NCBI GenBank assembly: GCA_963743035.1
Contig: CAVUOB010000002.1
Span: 1 to 64,000, forward strand
Source of the DNA: PALSA-911 sp963743035
Lineage (GTDB): Bacteria; Pseudomonadota; Alphaproteobacteria; Acetobacterales; Acetobacteraceae
Length of the DNA stretch: 64,000 nucleotides
Direction of reading: 5' to 3'
Below the pieces are notes generated by a model. That model was given only the letters and a program-made list of their open reading frames with translations. It did not search any database and had not been told where the DNA came from. How positions within the stretch are numbered: position 1 is the first letter of the stretch; every line of letters starts with the position of its first letter. The translations under genes and the position numbers were made by a program. Positions 1 through 8,463 of this stretch are shown one piece after another.

Positions 1-2209
1 GCGTTGGACGATGATGAGAGCCTGCGCAGCTGGTCGGAAATTCGCGCGCGCGAACCCGAGCGGATCGATGCCTATCTGCGGCCAGCCACAATCCCGCGTG
101 GACCTCGGAAGGTTCGAGGAAGCGCATACTCTCTTGACCGAGGCGATTGGCCGCTTCCCCCCGTGCCGCTGATCGAATTTGCTGGGGCCGCGCATCGTGC
201 ACGCAGACAGCGAGGCCTGGGCGCGCTGGGAGCGGCTAGAAGCCTGAAATTCGTGCACCCGGAGGGATACACGAATGCCAGCAGTACGCTCCCGGTCTCT
301 GCGGTGCGGCTGGAAGATGCGGACGAGCCCCTCCTTCCCCAGGCGACTTCCAAGTTTCCCTATAGCCGAGACCGTGTCCACGACCACGGGCCGCGGATCT
401 CGCTCTGCATGGCGGGAGGTGGCAGGAGGCACACTCGGCAGAGTTTCAGTGCGGCCATTGCCCGATTTCCGGACAACTCCCACGCTGTATGTCGGGGCGG
501 ACCCTCTCCGGAAACTGCAGCGGCATACCGAAACTAATCTTTGTCTGACCGAAGCAGTCCAGCGTTTTCCGGACGACATTACCCTATTGAGGGACGGGAC
601 AGCGGTTGCCTGCGAACAATTCGATTGGGAGACGGCATCTCAAAGAGAGCGGATCTGATTGCGTCGAATTACCGGGATAGGCCCGAGGGCCATGCCCGGA
701 GCATACATATCCTGACCGATATGAAGGACTACGTAGAGGCCGAAGTACTATTGATCATCGCCATGGCAAAGTTTCCCAATAACGCGGAAAAATCTATAAG
801 TCCCATGCGGCTATCGCCGCTCACCGTGGCTTGGCTGACTGGGGAGCCAAGCGATATCGCAGCTTTCGCGAGCGGTTCCCCAAGCATAGCTACCTTCCCG
901 TCTGGGCAATTACAGACTGGCAGGCACAGCCGGCAATTGGACGCGGAGATAGCCAAATCTGGCGGATGCAACGTACGTTCCGATTTCGTGGAGAGGGCAT
1001 CTCAGTCACAATTGACCACAGAGGGTCGCCGTATTCGGGTGTGGAGCAATCCCCACCGCAGGCAATCGAATTTATTGATATTGCACGCGAGTTGGGCTGG
1101 GATCTGGAAGTGACCTCTACATGGACCCAAGACTAAAGACCCTCAGCGGCGCCAAAACCCGATGGGGCGCGGTCTGCCGCGAACCGGACAATTATTTCCG
1201 CGAATTTGTGGATGCCGTCTGTCGGGCGGGCAAGCAGATTGTACCGGTCGGTGGAGAGATAGTCGTTGGCGGTGAAATCACCGTGATGTCCATAAAAATC
1301 CGCAATGACGGACAAAAGTACGATCTGATATTCATCGGATGCATTGCAAAAAAAAACTGATGTGTCTTTGTCATCCCTTCCGCATTTGGCCTCTTGAGTG
1401 AAAGGGGAGCTCTCATCGTAAATTGCGTCAAATCCCCGCGGCATGTAGTTCTCTCAGTGGACGCGAGCAAAGTTGCCTTGGGGAAATTCAGTAAATATCA
1501 TTTTCTGGTCCATCCGAGGTCGGAGAGCTCGCAGTAATTTGGAGAGAACTGCAATTTTCCTATCTCTATAGATCACGACTATTATCGACCTGGCGTCAAC
1601 ACGCGGCTCCCGCGTTGCCTCAATGCAGCGCCCCCGCGCACTGGGTTCGCCTTGCTGCGATCACCAGGAACGAAGCAGAGATGATTGCTGGGATGATCCG
1701 CTCTGGCGGCCCCATTCATAATCCCGCGCGGTATTTGCCGATAATCTGAGTACGGATGAGACCGTAGCCACGATACGGGCCACATGCGACGAACTGGGGA
1801 TTCCCTGTGAGATTTGGAAACCACCAAGGTTGAGAGCTTCGCAATGAGATGCTGTCCCTCGTGCCGCCCACGGCCGGAGGGGTTCTGGTGCTGGATGCCG
1901 ATGAAGGATGTCCAGCTCTCGACAATTTTGGACCTATTCGCCGCACTTATCAACAGCGAGAACCAGGGTGGGCGCTTCCACGAATTCATCTCAAGCAGTC
2001 AGACGAGAACATCACCGTTCGAGAGGGCCGCTATCCGGACTATCAGGCCGCGGCTTTTTCGGGCAAGGCGAGGCTTGTTGGACGTCCTCAACCCTGTCCA
2101 TGACTCTGTTGTAGGATATCAGGCCCACGGCCTCGCACCTTGCTACAGCAGCCTGGAGGCGCACGGTGGACCGCATATTTTCCACTTAGAGGCTGTCTCT
2201 GAACGCTAG
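1..2209 (+). pseudogene. Corrupted copy of the TPR/methyltransferase/glycosyltransferase gene
   Basis: This is the mirror image of 6245-8434. Recognisable peptide fragments appear in all three plus frames, for example the opening DDDESLRSWSEIRAREPERI and later EFVDAVCRAGKQ and DENITVREGRYPDYQA, with frame changes every 50-200 bases. It ends at the same in-IS stop codon (TAG, 2207-2209) as the right-arm copy. It cannot make a full product as written. Whether it is a real pseudogene or a noisy duplicate read is unresolved. Confidence 0.8.
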
Positions 2210-3117
2210 CGGAATGGGGGTTGGGTGGTCACGGGCTACGGTGCGATTCCAACGGGTTGTCGAGACCGAGTTGGATGAACAGACCCATGTGGACCGCAAC
2301 CACCCTGGAGCCACATATGCGCGACGGGCTTCGCTTCGCCAGTGACGTGACCGATGCTGAATGGGCTGTGCCGGGAATTCGCTCCTGCCGCCGATTTCAC
2401 CGGTGGGACTGCGGCCGGTGTGGCCATTGCGAGAACTGGTCAACGCGATTTTCTATGTCCTGCGGGGCGGCATTCCGTGGCGGATGCTGCCGCCCTGCTT
2501 TCCACCTCGGCAGACCGTCTATGGGGTGGTTCGCGGCCTGGCGAGACGCAGGCGTTTGGCAGTCGATCAACCATCGCCTGGTCATGCTCGACCGTGAGCG
2601 TGTCGGGCGTGACGCCAGCCCCAAGCGCCGCCGTCGTCGACAGTCAGAGCGTGAAACACCGACTAGGCCTGGTGGCCCTTGTGGTTACGATGCGGCAAAA
2701 GGATCAAAGGCCGCAAGCGGCACGCGATGGTCGATACGGACGGCCGTGCATTGACGTCAGCAGGTCCACCCAGCATCGGTGCAGGATCGCGAAAACTAAG
2801 CTCGCGCCGCAGCTTTCCGTTCATCGAACTTGCCTTCGCTCTCACCGCCCACGGCGGCCGAGCGCGTGAGGGACGCGACCTGCATTGCCATCCAAATCGT
2901 CCGGAAAATCCCAGGGCAAGTAGGGTTCGAGGGCACTTTTTCATCCCCGTCGCTGGGTTGTGGAGCGCTGTTTCGCTTGGTTGGGCCGAAATCGGCGTCT
3001 GGCCAAGGACTTCGAGGCCACAATCGCCTCGGCAACCGCCTTCCTCTACGCAGCATCCGCAATGCTACTGATCAGACGGCTGGGTCGTTCCACATGAGTT
3101 CAGAGTTGTAACCCCTC
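2189..3117 (+). mobile_element. Corrupted IS5-family element (left-arm copy)
   Basis: This is a mirror copy of the IS at 5342-6265. The left terminal repeat GAGGCTGTCTCTGAACGC and the preceding TTA target triplet (2186-2188) are intact. The right terminal repeat, around 3099-3117, is garbled (GAGTTCAGAG is kept, the last bases differ). Transposase fragments such as AWRDAGVWQSINHRLVMLD and KRIKGRKRHAMVDTDGRAL are present in different frames. The copy occupies the same site in the glycosyltransferase gene as in the right arm. Confidence 0.75.
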
Positions 3118-3243
3118 AAGCCAAAATTGTCCGGACCGAGTCCGGAGTTCAAAGATGCCGAGTGCCGCTACCGAGAGTTGGAAACACAGATCGCGTCCGC
3201 TGGGCTATACCGAGCGCAATCGAAAATATGGTTCGAAGAATGC
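3118..3243 (+). pseudogene. Corrupted 3' tail of the glycosyltransferase gene
   Basis: This is the mirror of 5213-5338, the piece of the glycosyltransferase gene cut off by the IS5-type insertion. The bases encoding the end (ANRKYGSKNA, then TGA) survive almost unchanged, while the beginning carries several base changes and indels. Confidence 0.6.
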
Positions 3244-3384
3244 GTGATCGGCGGGATCAAGCGATAATAGGCGGATTAATTATTGTCCGTTTGCTGGAAA
3301 AGGTAGGACTTCCGGTCAAGCCCCTGATGATGGTCCGGGGTGAATTTAGCTGAGCCTATCAAACAATAGTTCACGAGATGCAGA

Positions 3385-4095
3385 AATTTCATTGCAATCC
3401 GCGACGGCCTTATAAAGACCCTTTGGCTCGGTAAATATCCATACCTCCAACCTCGGACGGCACCTGTTCGCGCCTGATCTGCAAGGATGGGCATCACAAC
3501 ATCCTTACCTCACAGAGGCAATTATCCACAGTCAGAACGCAAAGATCATCGTTGAGTTTTGGTGTGGAAAAAAGGGTCTGTTATTTCATTCTCGGCCGAA
3601 GAGGCTCGCTAAGCAGGTTTAGACTGCGTCGTCATAGCCGTTTTTGAACACCTTGGCTTGGGGCGCGGGATCACTGGATTTAAGACGAATGGTTCGAGCA
3701 ATCTCGTCGTTCAGCCACGGATACCCCTCGCTGAACAGAAAGTTTATGAACAATATTATCCAGAAGAAGCTAGAAGTACTATTGTACTTCCATTGCCACT
3801 GGATTTGCTCAATGCTGTAAACGTTCTTAAGCATTTCGGCTTACGTCCTGATGTCCTATATTCCCAGGGTGGACACGATTATTATGTTGTGATGGCTCTA
3901 TTGTGTGTACGGCTGCCCCTAATCAATAAATGCGGCGCAGGTGATGACTACAATGTCAGCAACCCTCACCAATGGCCCGGCGTAAAAAGGGCATTTGATG
4001 AATACTTTTCCGGCGATGTCGCAGCGTCTTTTGAAAATCGCCTAACCAAAATGCTCCGCCGAGGAAGTCATACTACGGGTATCGCGCAGTTCTGA
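3385..4095 (+). pseudogene. Corrupted copy of the class I methyltransferase gene
   Basis: This is the mirror of 4399-5076. The 3' two-thirds is well preserved in one frame (LPLDLLNAVNVLKHFGLRPD, then HQWPGVKRAFDEYFSGDVAA), but the 5' part is broken by indels. The catalytic-looking segment differs from the intact copy: where that reads VVHLDGGHDYDAV, this one reads VLYSQGGHDYYVV. The normal stop codon is also lost. Confidence 0.75.
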
Positions 4096-4197
4096 TATGA
4101 TCTTGCTTCATCGGCAGGCTATGAGCAGACACTTCGTTTTAGTGGGCGTTTTTCTGCTGACCTCCACATTCCAGGTTTTGGCCCTGGAAGTTGGCTT

Positions 4198-4276
4198 ATC
4201 CTAGGGGCAACGACGCGGGACCCATGGCCACAACATTCCCGGCAACAGAGGGCGATAGATTAGCATCGTAACGTGG
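4198..4276. other. Spacer at the centre of the inverted repeat
   Basis: These 79 bp separate two arms that are perfect complements for about 100 bp on either side (4096-4197 against 4277-4384). If real, the DNA or transcript would form a cruciform or hairpin of over 100 bp. The spacer holds no ORF, no recognisable recombination site and no internal symmetry that I can see. Confidence 0.7.
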
Positions 4277-4398
4277 GTGAGCCAACTTCCAGGGCCAAAA
4301 CCTGGAATGTGGAGGTCAGCAGAAAAACGCCCACTAAAACGAAGTGTCTGCTCATAGCCTGCCGATGAAGCAAGATCATATCAGAACTGCGCGATACC

Positions 4399-5076
4399 CT
4401 AGTATGACTTCCTCAGCAGACATTTTGGTTCGGCGATTTCAAAAGACGCTGCGACATCGCCGGAAAAGTATTCATCAAATGCCCTTTTTACGCCGGGCCA
4501 TTGGTGAGGGTTGCTGACATTGTAGTCATCACCAATCAATGCGCCGCCGTTATTGATTAGGGGCCACCATACACGCAAATCCGCCATCACCGCGTCATAA
4601 TCATGTCCACCGTCCAAATGCACGACATCCGGACGTAAGCCGAAATGCTTAAGAACGTTTACAGCATTGAGCGAATCCAGTGGCAATGGAAGTACGTAGT
4701 CTTCTAGCTTCTTCTGGATAATATTGTTCATAAACTTTCTGTTCAGCGAGGGGTATCCATGGCTGAACGACAATTGCTCGAACCATTCGTCTTGAATCCA
4801 GTGATCCCACGCCCCAAGCCAAGTATCGACGGCTATGACGACGCAGTCTAAACCTGCTTTGCGAGCCTCTTCGGCCAATGAAATAACAGACCCTCCTTTC
4901 CACACACCAATTTCAACGATGATCTTTGGTCTGACTGTGATAACTGCCTCTGTGAGGTAAGGATGTTGTGATGCCCATCCTTGCAGATCAGGCGCGAACA
5001 GGTGCCGCGGAAATTGGTGGAATGGATCGTTGCCTCGCCAAAGGGTCTTTATAAGGCCGTCGCGGATTGCCGTCAT
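4399..5076 (-). CDS. Class I SAM-dependent methyltransferase (CmcI/family 24-like)
   Basis: A 225-residue protein with an SAM-binding motif I near residues 51-60 (IVEIGVWKGGS). A later acidic segment (VVHLDGGHDYDAV, then GGALIGDDY) is typical of O-methyltransferases of the CmcI/methyltransferase-24 type, which use metal-assisted chemistry. It lies directly downstream of the TPR/glycosyltransferase gene on the same strand, so a role in methylating a sugar or surface glycan is likely but inferred. The acceptor is unknown. The gene is AT-richer than most of the window, which suggests acquisition by transfer. A broken mirror copy lies at 3385-4095. Confidence 0.8.
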   Translation of the reverse strand: MTAIRDGLIKTLWRGNDPFHQFPRHLFAPDLQGWASQHPYLTEAVITVRPKIIVEIGVWKGGSVISLAEEARKAGLDCVVIAVDTWLGAWDHWIQDEWFEQLSFSHGYPSLNRKFMNNIIQKKLEDYVLPLPLDSLNAVNVLKHFGLRPDVVHLDGGHDYDAVMADLRVWWPLINNGGALIGDDYNVSNPHQWPGVKRAFDEYFSGDVAASFEIAEPKCLLRKSY

Positions 5077-5212
5077 TCTACATCTCGTGAACTATTGTTT
5101 GATAGGCTCAGCTAAATTCACCCGGGATGATGATCAGGGGCTTGACCGGAAGTCCTACCTTTCCAGCAAACGGACAATAATTAATCCGCCTATTATCGCT
5201 TGATCCCGCCGA

Positions 5213-5338
5213 TCACGCATTCTTCGAACCATATTTTCGATTGGCCTCGGTATAGCCCAGCGGACGCGATATCTGTTCCAACTCTCGGTAGCGGCGCTCG
5301 GTATTCTTGAACTCCGACTCTGTCCGGACAATTTCCTT
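5213..5338 (-). pseudogene. Severed 3' tail of the glycosyltransferase gene
   Basis: Read in frame after removing the IS and one target triplet, these 126 bases encode KEIVRTESEFKNTERR, further residues, and a C-terminus YGSKNA before TGA (5213-5215). This tail is now separated from its gene by 924 bp of IS and has no start codon of its own. Confidence 0.8.
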
Positions 5339-5341
5339 TAA

Positions 5342-6265
5342 GAGTTTGACTCTGAACTCATGTGGAACGACCCAGCCGTCTGATCAGTAGCATTGCGGAT
5401 GCTGCGTAGAGGAAGGCGGTTGCCGAGGCGATTGTGGCCTCGAAGTCCTTGGCCAGACGCCGATTTCGGCCCAACCAAGCGAAACAGCGCTCCACAACCC
5501 AGCGACGGGGATGGACCTCGAACCCTACTTGCCCTGGGATTTTCCGGACGATTTGGATGGCAATGCAGGTCGCGTCCCTCACGCGCTCGGCCGCATAGGC
5601 GGTGTCAGCGAAGGCAAGTTCGATGAACGGAAAGCTGCGGCGCGAGGCCTTGAGCAACGGCACGGCGCCATCGCGATCCTGCACCGATGCTGGGTGGACC
5701 TGTAACGTCAATGCACGGCCATCCGTATCGACCATCGCGTGCCGCTTGCGGCCTTTGATCTTTTTGCCCGCATCGTAACCACAAGGGCCACCAGCCTCGG
5801 TCGTCTTCACGCTCTGACTGTCGACGACGGCAGCACTGGGGCTGGCGTCACGCCCGACACGCTCACGGTCGAGCATGACCAGGCGATGGTTGATCGACTG
5901 CCAAACGCCTGCGTCTCGCCAGGCCGCGAACCACCCATAGACGGTCTGCCGAGGTGGAAACAGGGCGGCAGCATCCGCCACGGAATGCCGCCCCGCAGGA
6001 CATAGAAAATCGCGTTGACCAGTTCTCGCAATGGCCACACCGGCCGCCGTCCCACCGGTGAAATCGGCGGCAGGAGCGACTCCAGCACGGCCCATTCAGC
6101 ATCGGTCACGTCACTGGCGAAGCGAAGCCCGTCGCGCATATGCTGCGCACGGGTGGTTGCGGTCCACATGGGTCTGTTCATCCAACTCGGTCTCGACAAC
6201 CCGTTGGAATCACATCCTACCGTGACCACCCAACCCCCATTCCGCTAGCGTTCAGAGACAGCCTC
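5342..6265 (-). mobile_element. IS5-family insertion sequence (IS427-like organisation)
   Basis: A 924-bp element. The imperfect terminal inverted repeats are GAGTTTGACTCTGAAC at 5342 and the complement of GAGGCTGTCTCTGAAC at 6265. It is flanked by a TAA triplet on both sides (5339-5341 and 6266-6268), the TNA-type target duplication typical of this IS group. The element sits inside the 3' end of the glycosyltransferase gene in the same orientation. Deleting it plus one TAA rejoins a continuous reading frame ending at 5213, which is strong evidence for the boundaries. Confidence 0.92.
5358..6169 (-). CDS. IS5-family transposase in two overlapping frames
   Basis: DDE transposase of the IS element. 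The N-terminal part (MWTATTRAQHMRDGLRF through FYVLRGGIPWRMLPPCF) is in one frame and the catalytic part (PPRQTVYGWFAAWRDAG onward) is in the -1 frame. The switch lies near 5956-5962 at CTGTTTCC. The catalytic half shows DDE candidates in VVDSQSVK, FADTAYAAERV and RWVVERCFAWLGRNRR. Two-frame transposases joined by -1 frameshifting are known in the IS427 group; a simple indel is the alternative. I chose the MWT start at 6169 because family members begin there. Confidence 0.8.
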
Positions 6266-8458
6266 TAAGTGGAAAATATGCGGTCCACCGTGCGCCTCCG
6301 GGCTGCTGTAGCAAGGTGCGAGGCCGTGGGCCTGATATCCTACAACGGCTTCATGGACAGGGTTGACATAGAACAAGCCTCGCCTTGCCCGAAAAAGCCG
6401 CGCCTGATAGTCCGGATAGCGGCCCTCTCGAACGGTGATGTTCTCGTCTGACTGCTTGAGATGAATTCGTGGAAGCGCCCACAAATCGTTCTCGCTGTTG
6501 ATGAGTGCGGCGAATAGGTCCAAGTCTCGAGGGCTCAATCTCTCATCGGCATCCAGCACCAGGACCCATTCGGCCGTGGGCGGCACGAGGGACAGCATCT
6601 CATTGCGAAGCTCGTCGAAGCGATCCTTGCTGGTTACCCGAATCTCACAGGGAATCCCCAGTTCGTCGCATGTGGCCCGTATCGTGGCTACGGTCTCATC
6701 CGTGCTCTGATTATCGGCAAATACCGCGCGGGATATGAATGGGGCCGCCGAGCGGATCATCCCGGCGATCATCTCTGCTTCGTTCCTGGTGATCGCAGCA
6801 AGGCAAACTTCGTGCGCGGGGGCGCTGCATTGAGGCAACGCGGGAGCCGCGTGTTCACGCCAGGTCGATAAATAGTCTGCATCTATAGAGATAGGAAAAT
6901 TGCCGTCTCTCCAAATTACTGCGAGCTCTCCGGCCTCGGAAAGGCCCAGAAAATGATCGGTACTGAATTTCCCCAAGGCAGACCTCGCGTTCACTGAGGG
7001 GACGCCATCCGCATTGACGCAATTTACGATGAGAGCTCCCCCTTCACTCAAGAGGCCAAATGCGGAAGGGATGAGCAAAGACACGTCGGTGACGATTTGC
7101 GATGCATCGATGAATATCAGATCGTACTTTTGTCCGTCATTCCGGATTTTTATGGACATCACGGTGATTTCACCGCCAACGACTATCTCTCCACCGACCG
7201 GTACGATCGCAGCCTGCTTGCCCGCCCGACAGACGGCATCCACAAATTCGCGGAAATAATTGTCCGGTTCGCGGCAGACCGCGCCATAGGGAAAGGATTT
7301 GGCGCCGCTGAGGGTCTTTAGTCTTGGGTCAATGCAGGTCACTTCCAGATCCCAGCCCAACTCGCGTGCAATATCAATAAATTCGATTGCCTGCCGTGCG
7401 GACCCACACCCGAATTGCGCGACCCTCTGTGGTCGATTGTGACTAAATACCCTCTCCACGAAATCGGAACGTACGTTGCATCCGCCAGATTTGGCTATCT
7501 CCGCGTCCGAGTCCGGCTGTGCCTGCCAGTCTGTAATTGCCGAGACGGGAAGGTAGCTATGCTCGGGGAACCGCTCGCGAAAGCTGCGATATCGCTTGGC
7601 TGCTTCGTCAGCCAAGCCACGGTGAGCGGCGATAGCCGCATGGGACTTATAGATTTCCGCGTTATCGGGAAACTTTGCCATGGCGATGATCGATCGTACT
7701 TCGGCCTCTACGTAGTCCTTCATCTGGGTCAGGATATGTATGCTCAGGGTATGGCCCTCGGGCCTATCCCGGTACTTCGACGCGATCAGATCCGCTCTCT
7801 TGAATGCCGTCTCCCAATCGAATTGTTCGCAGGCAACCGCTGTCCAGTCCCTCAATAGGGTAATGTCGTCCGGAAAACGCTGGACTGCTTCGGTCAGACA
7901 GAGATCTGCCTCGGGATGCCGCTGCAGTTTCCGGAGACAGGATGCCGCCCCGACATACAGCGTGGGAGTATCCGGGAATCGGGCAATGGCGCGCTGAAAC
8001 CTGCCGAGTGCCTCCTGCCACCTCCCGCCATGCAGAGCGATCCAGGCGTGGTCGTGGACACAGTCTCGGCTATCGGGAAATCTTTCAATGGCCTGGGAGA
8101 GGAGTGCGTCCGCATCTTCCAGCCGCCCCGCAGAGACCAGAGTACTGCTGGCATTCGTGTATCCTACCGGGTGCACGAATTTCAGCCTTACGCGCTCCCA
8201 GCGCGCCAGGGCCTCGTCCCAGTTGCGTGCACGATGCGCCACCCAGGCAAATTCGATCAGCGGCTCGGCGGCTTGAGGGAAGCGGCCAATCGCCTCGGTC
8301 AAGAGAGTATCGGCTTCCTCGAACCTTCCGAGGTCGCGCAGGATGTTGGCTGGCCGCAGATAGGCATCGATCCGCTCGGGTTCGCGCGCGCGAATTTCCG
8401 ACCAGCTGCGCAGGCTCTCATCATCGTCCAACGCGGTGTAGATCTCGGCTTGGGACAC
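6245..8458 (-). CDS. TPR + methyltransferase-like + family 2 glycosyltransferase (3' end cut by IS)
   Basis: The product starts at GTG 8458, 5 bp after the upstream stop, and reads about 737 residues. Residues ~1-320 are tetratricopeptide-like helices (repeats of the type A-x-ARFPDTPTLYVGAASCL). Residues ~330-500 look like a SAM-binding domain (RVAQFGCGSARQAIEFIDIA, then KYDLIFIDAS). Residues ~540-737 are a GT2 domain (ITRNEAEMIAGMI, then WVLVLDADERLSP with the metal-binding DAD). The last residues, EAVSER, and the stop are IS-encoded. The uninterrupted gene would continue at 5338 and end at 5213, adding a basic tail of about 42 residues (KEIVRTESEF... KYGSKNA). The truncation removes only what follows the GT fold, so activity may remain. 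Likely role: building a surface glycan. Confidence 0.75.
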   Translation of the reverse strand: MSQAEIYTALDDDESLRSWSEIRAREPERIDAYLRPANILRDLGRFEEADTLLTEAIGRFPQAAEPLIEFAWVAHRARNWDEALARWERVRLKFVHPVGYTNASSTLVSAGRLEDADALLSQAIERFPDSRDCVHDHAWIALHGGRWQEALGRFQRAIARFPDTPTLYVGAASCLRKLQRHPEADLCLTEAVQRFPDDITLLRDWTAVACEQFDWETAFKRADLIASKYRDRPEGHTLSIHILTQMKDYVEAEVRSIIAMAKFPDNAEIYKSHAAIAAHRGLADEAAKRYRSFRERFPEHSYLPVSAITDWQAQPDSDAEIAKSGGCNVRSDFVERVFSHNRPQRVAQFGCGSARQAIEFIDIARELGWDLEVTCIDPRLKTLSGAKSFPYGAVCREPDNYFREFVDAVCRAGKQAAIVPVGGEIVVGGEITVMSIKIRNDGQKYDLIFIDASQIVTDVSLLIPSAFGLLSEGGALIVNCVNADGVPSVNARSALGKFSTDHFLGLSEAGELAVIWRDGNFPISIDADYLSTWREHAAPALPQCSAPAHEVCLAAITRNEAEMIAGMIRSAAPFISRAVFADNQSTDETVATIRATCDELGIPCEIRVTSKDRFDELRNEMLSLVPPTAEWVLVLDADERLSPRDLDLFAALINSENDLWALPRIHLKQSDENITVREGRYPDYQARLFRARRGLFYVNPVHEAVVGYQAHGLAPCYSSPEAHGGPHIFHLEAVSER

Positions 8459-8463
8459 GGGTC

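Larger units (their letters stand above)
1..4197. repeat. Left arm of a ~4.2-kb inverted repeat (corrupted copy)
   Basis: Read on the plus strand, this stretch matches the reverse complement of 4277-8434 from end to end. The first ~90 bases match nearly perfectly, and so do the last ~110 bases before 4197. In between there are scattered substitutions and one- to several-base indels, and the arm is about 39 bp longer than its partner. It carries the same gene order as the right arm (glycosyltransferase 3' part, IS5-type element, methyltransferase), but no reading frame stays open. Both patchy decay and uncorrected read noise fit. The repeat may continue left of the window. Confidence 0.9.
4277..8434. 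repeat. Right arm of the ~4.2-kb inverted repeat (intact copy)
   Basis: This arm keeps long coding frames (methyltransferase 4399-5076, IS5 element, glycosyltransferase gene) and therefore looks like the true or ancestral sequence. Its outer boundary in this window (8434) is set only by the window start at base 1. Its base composition is clearly less GC-rich than that of the flanking genes, especially in 4277-5340. Confidence 0.9.

Noticed and set aside
4198..4276. Spacer of the large inverted repeat as an attachment or integron site
   Set aside because: No core-site symmetry, no integrase nearby and no tRNA gene; the arms explain the structure.
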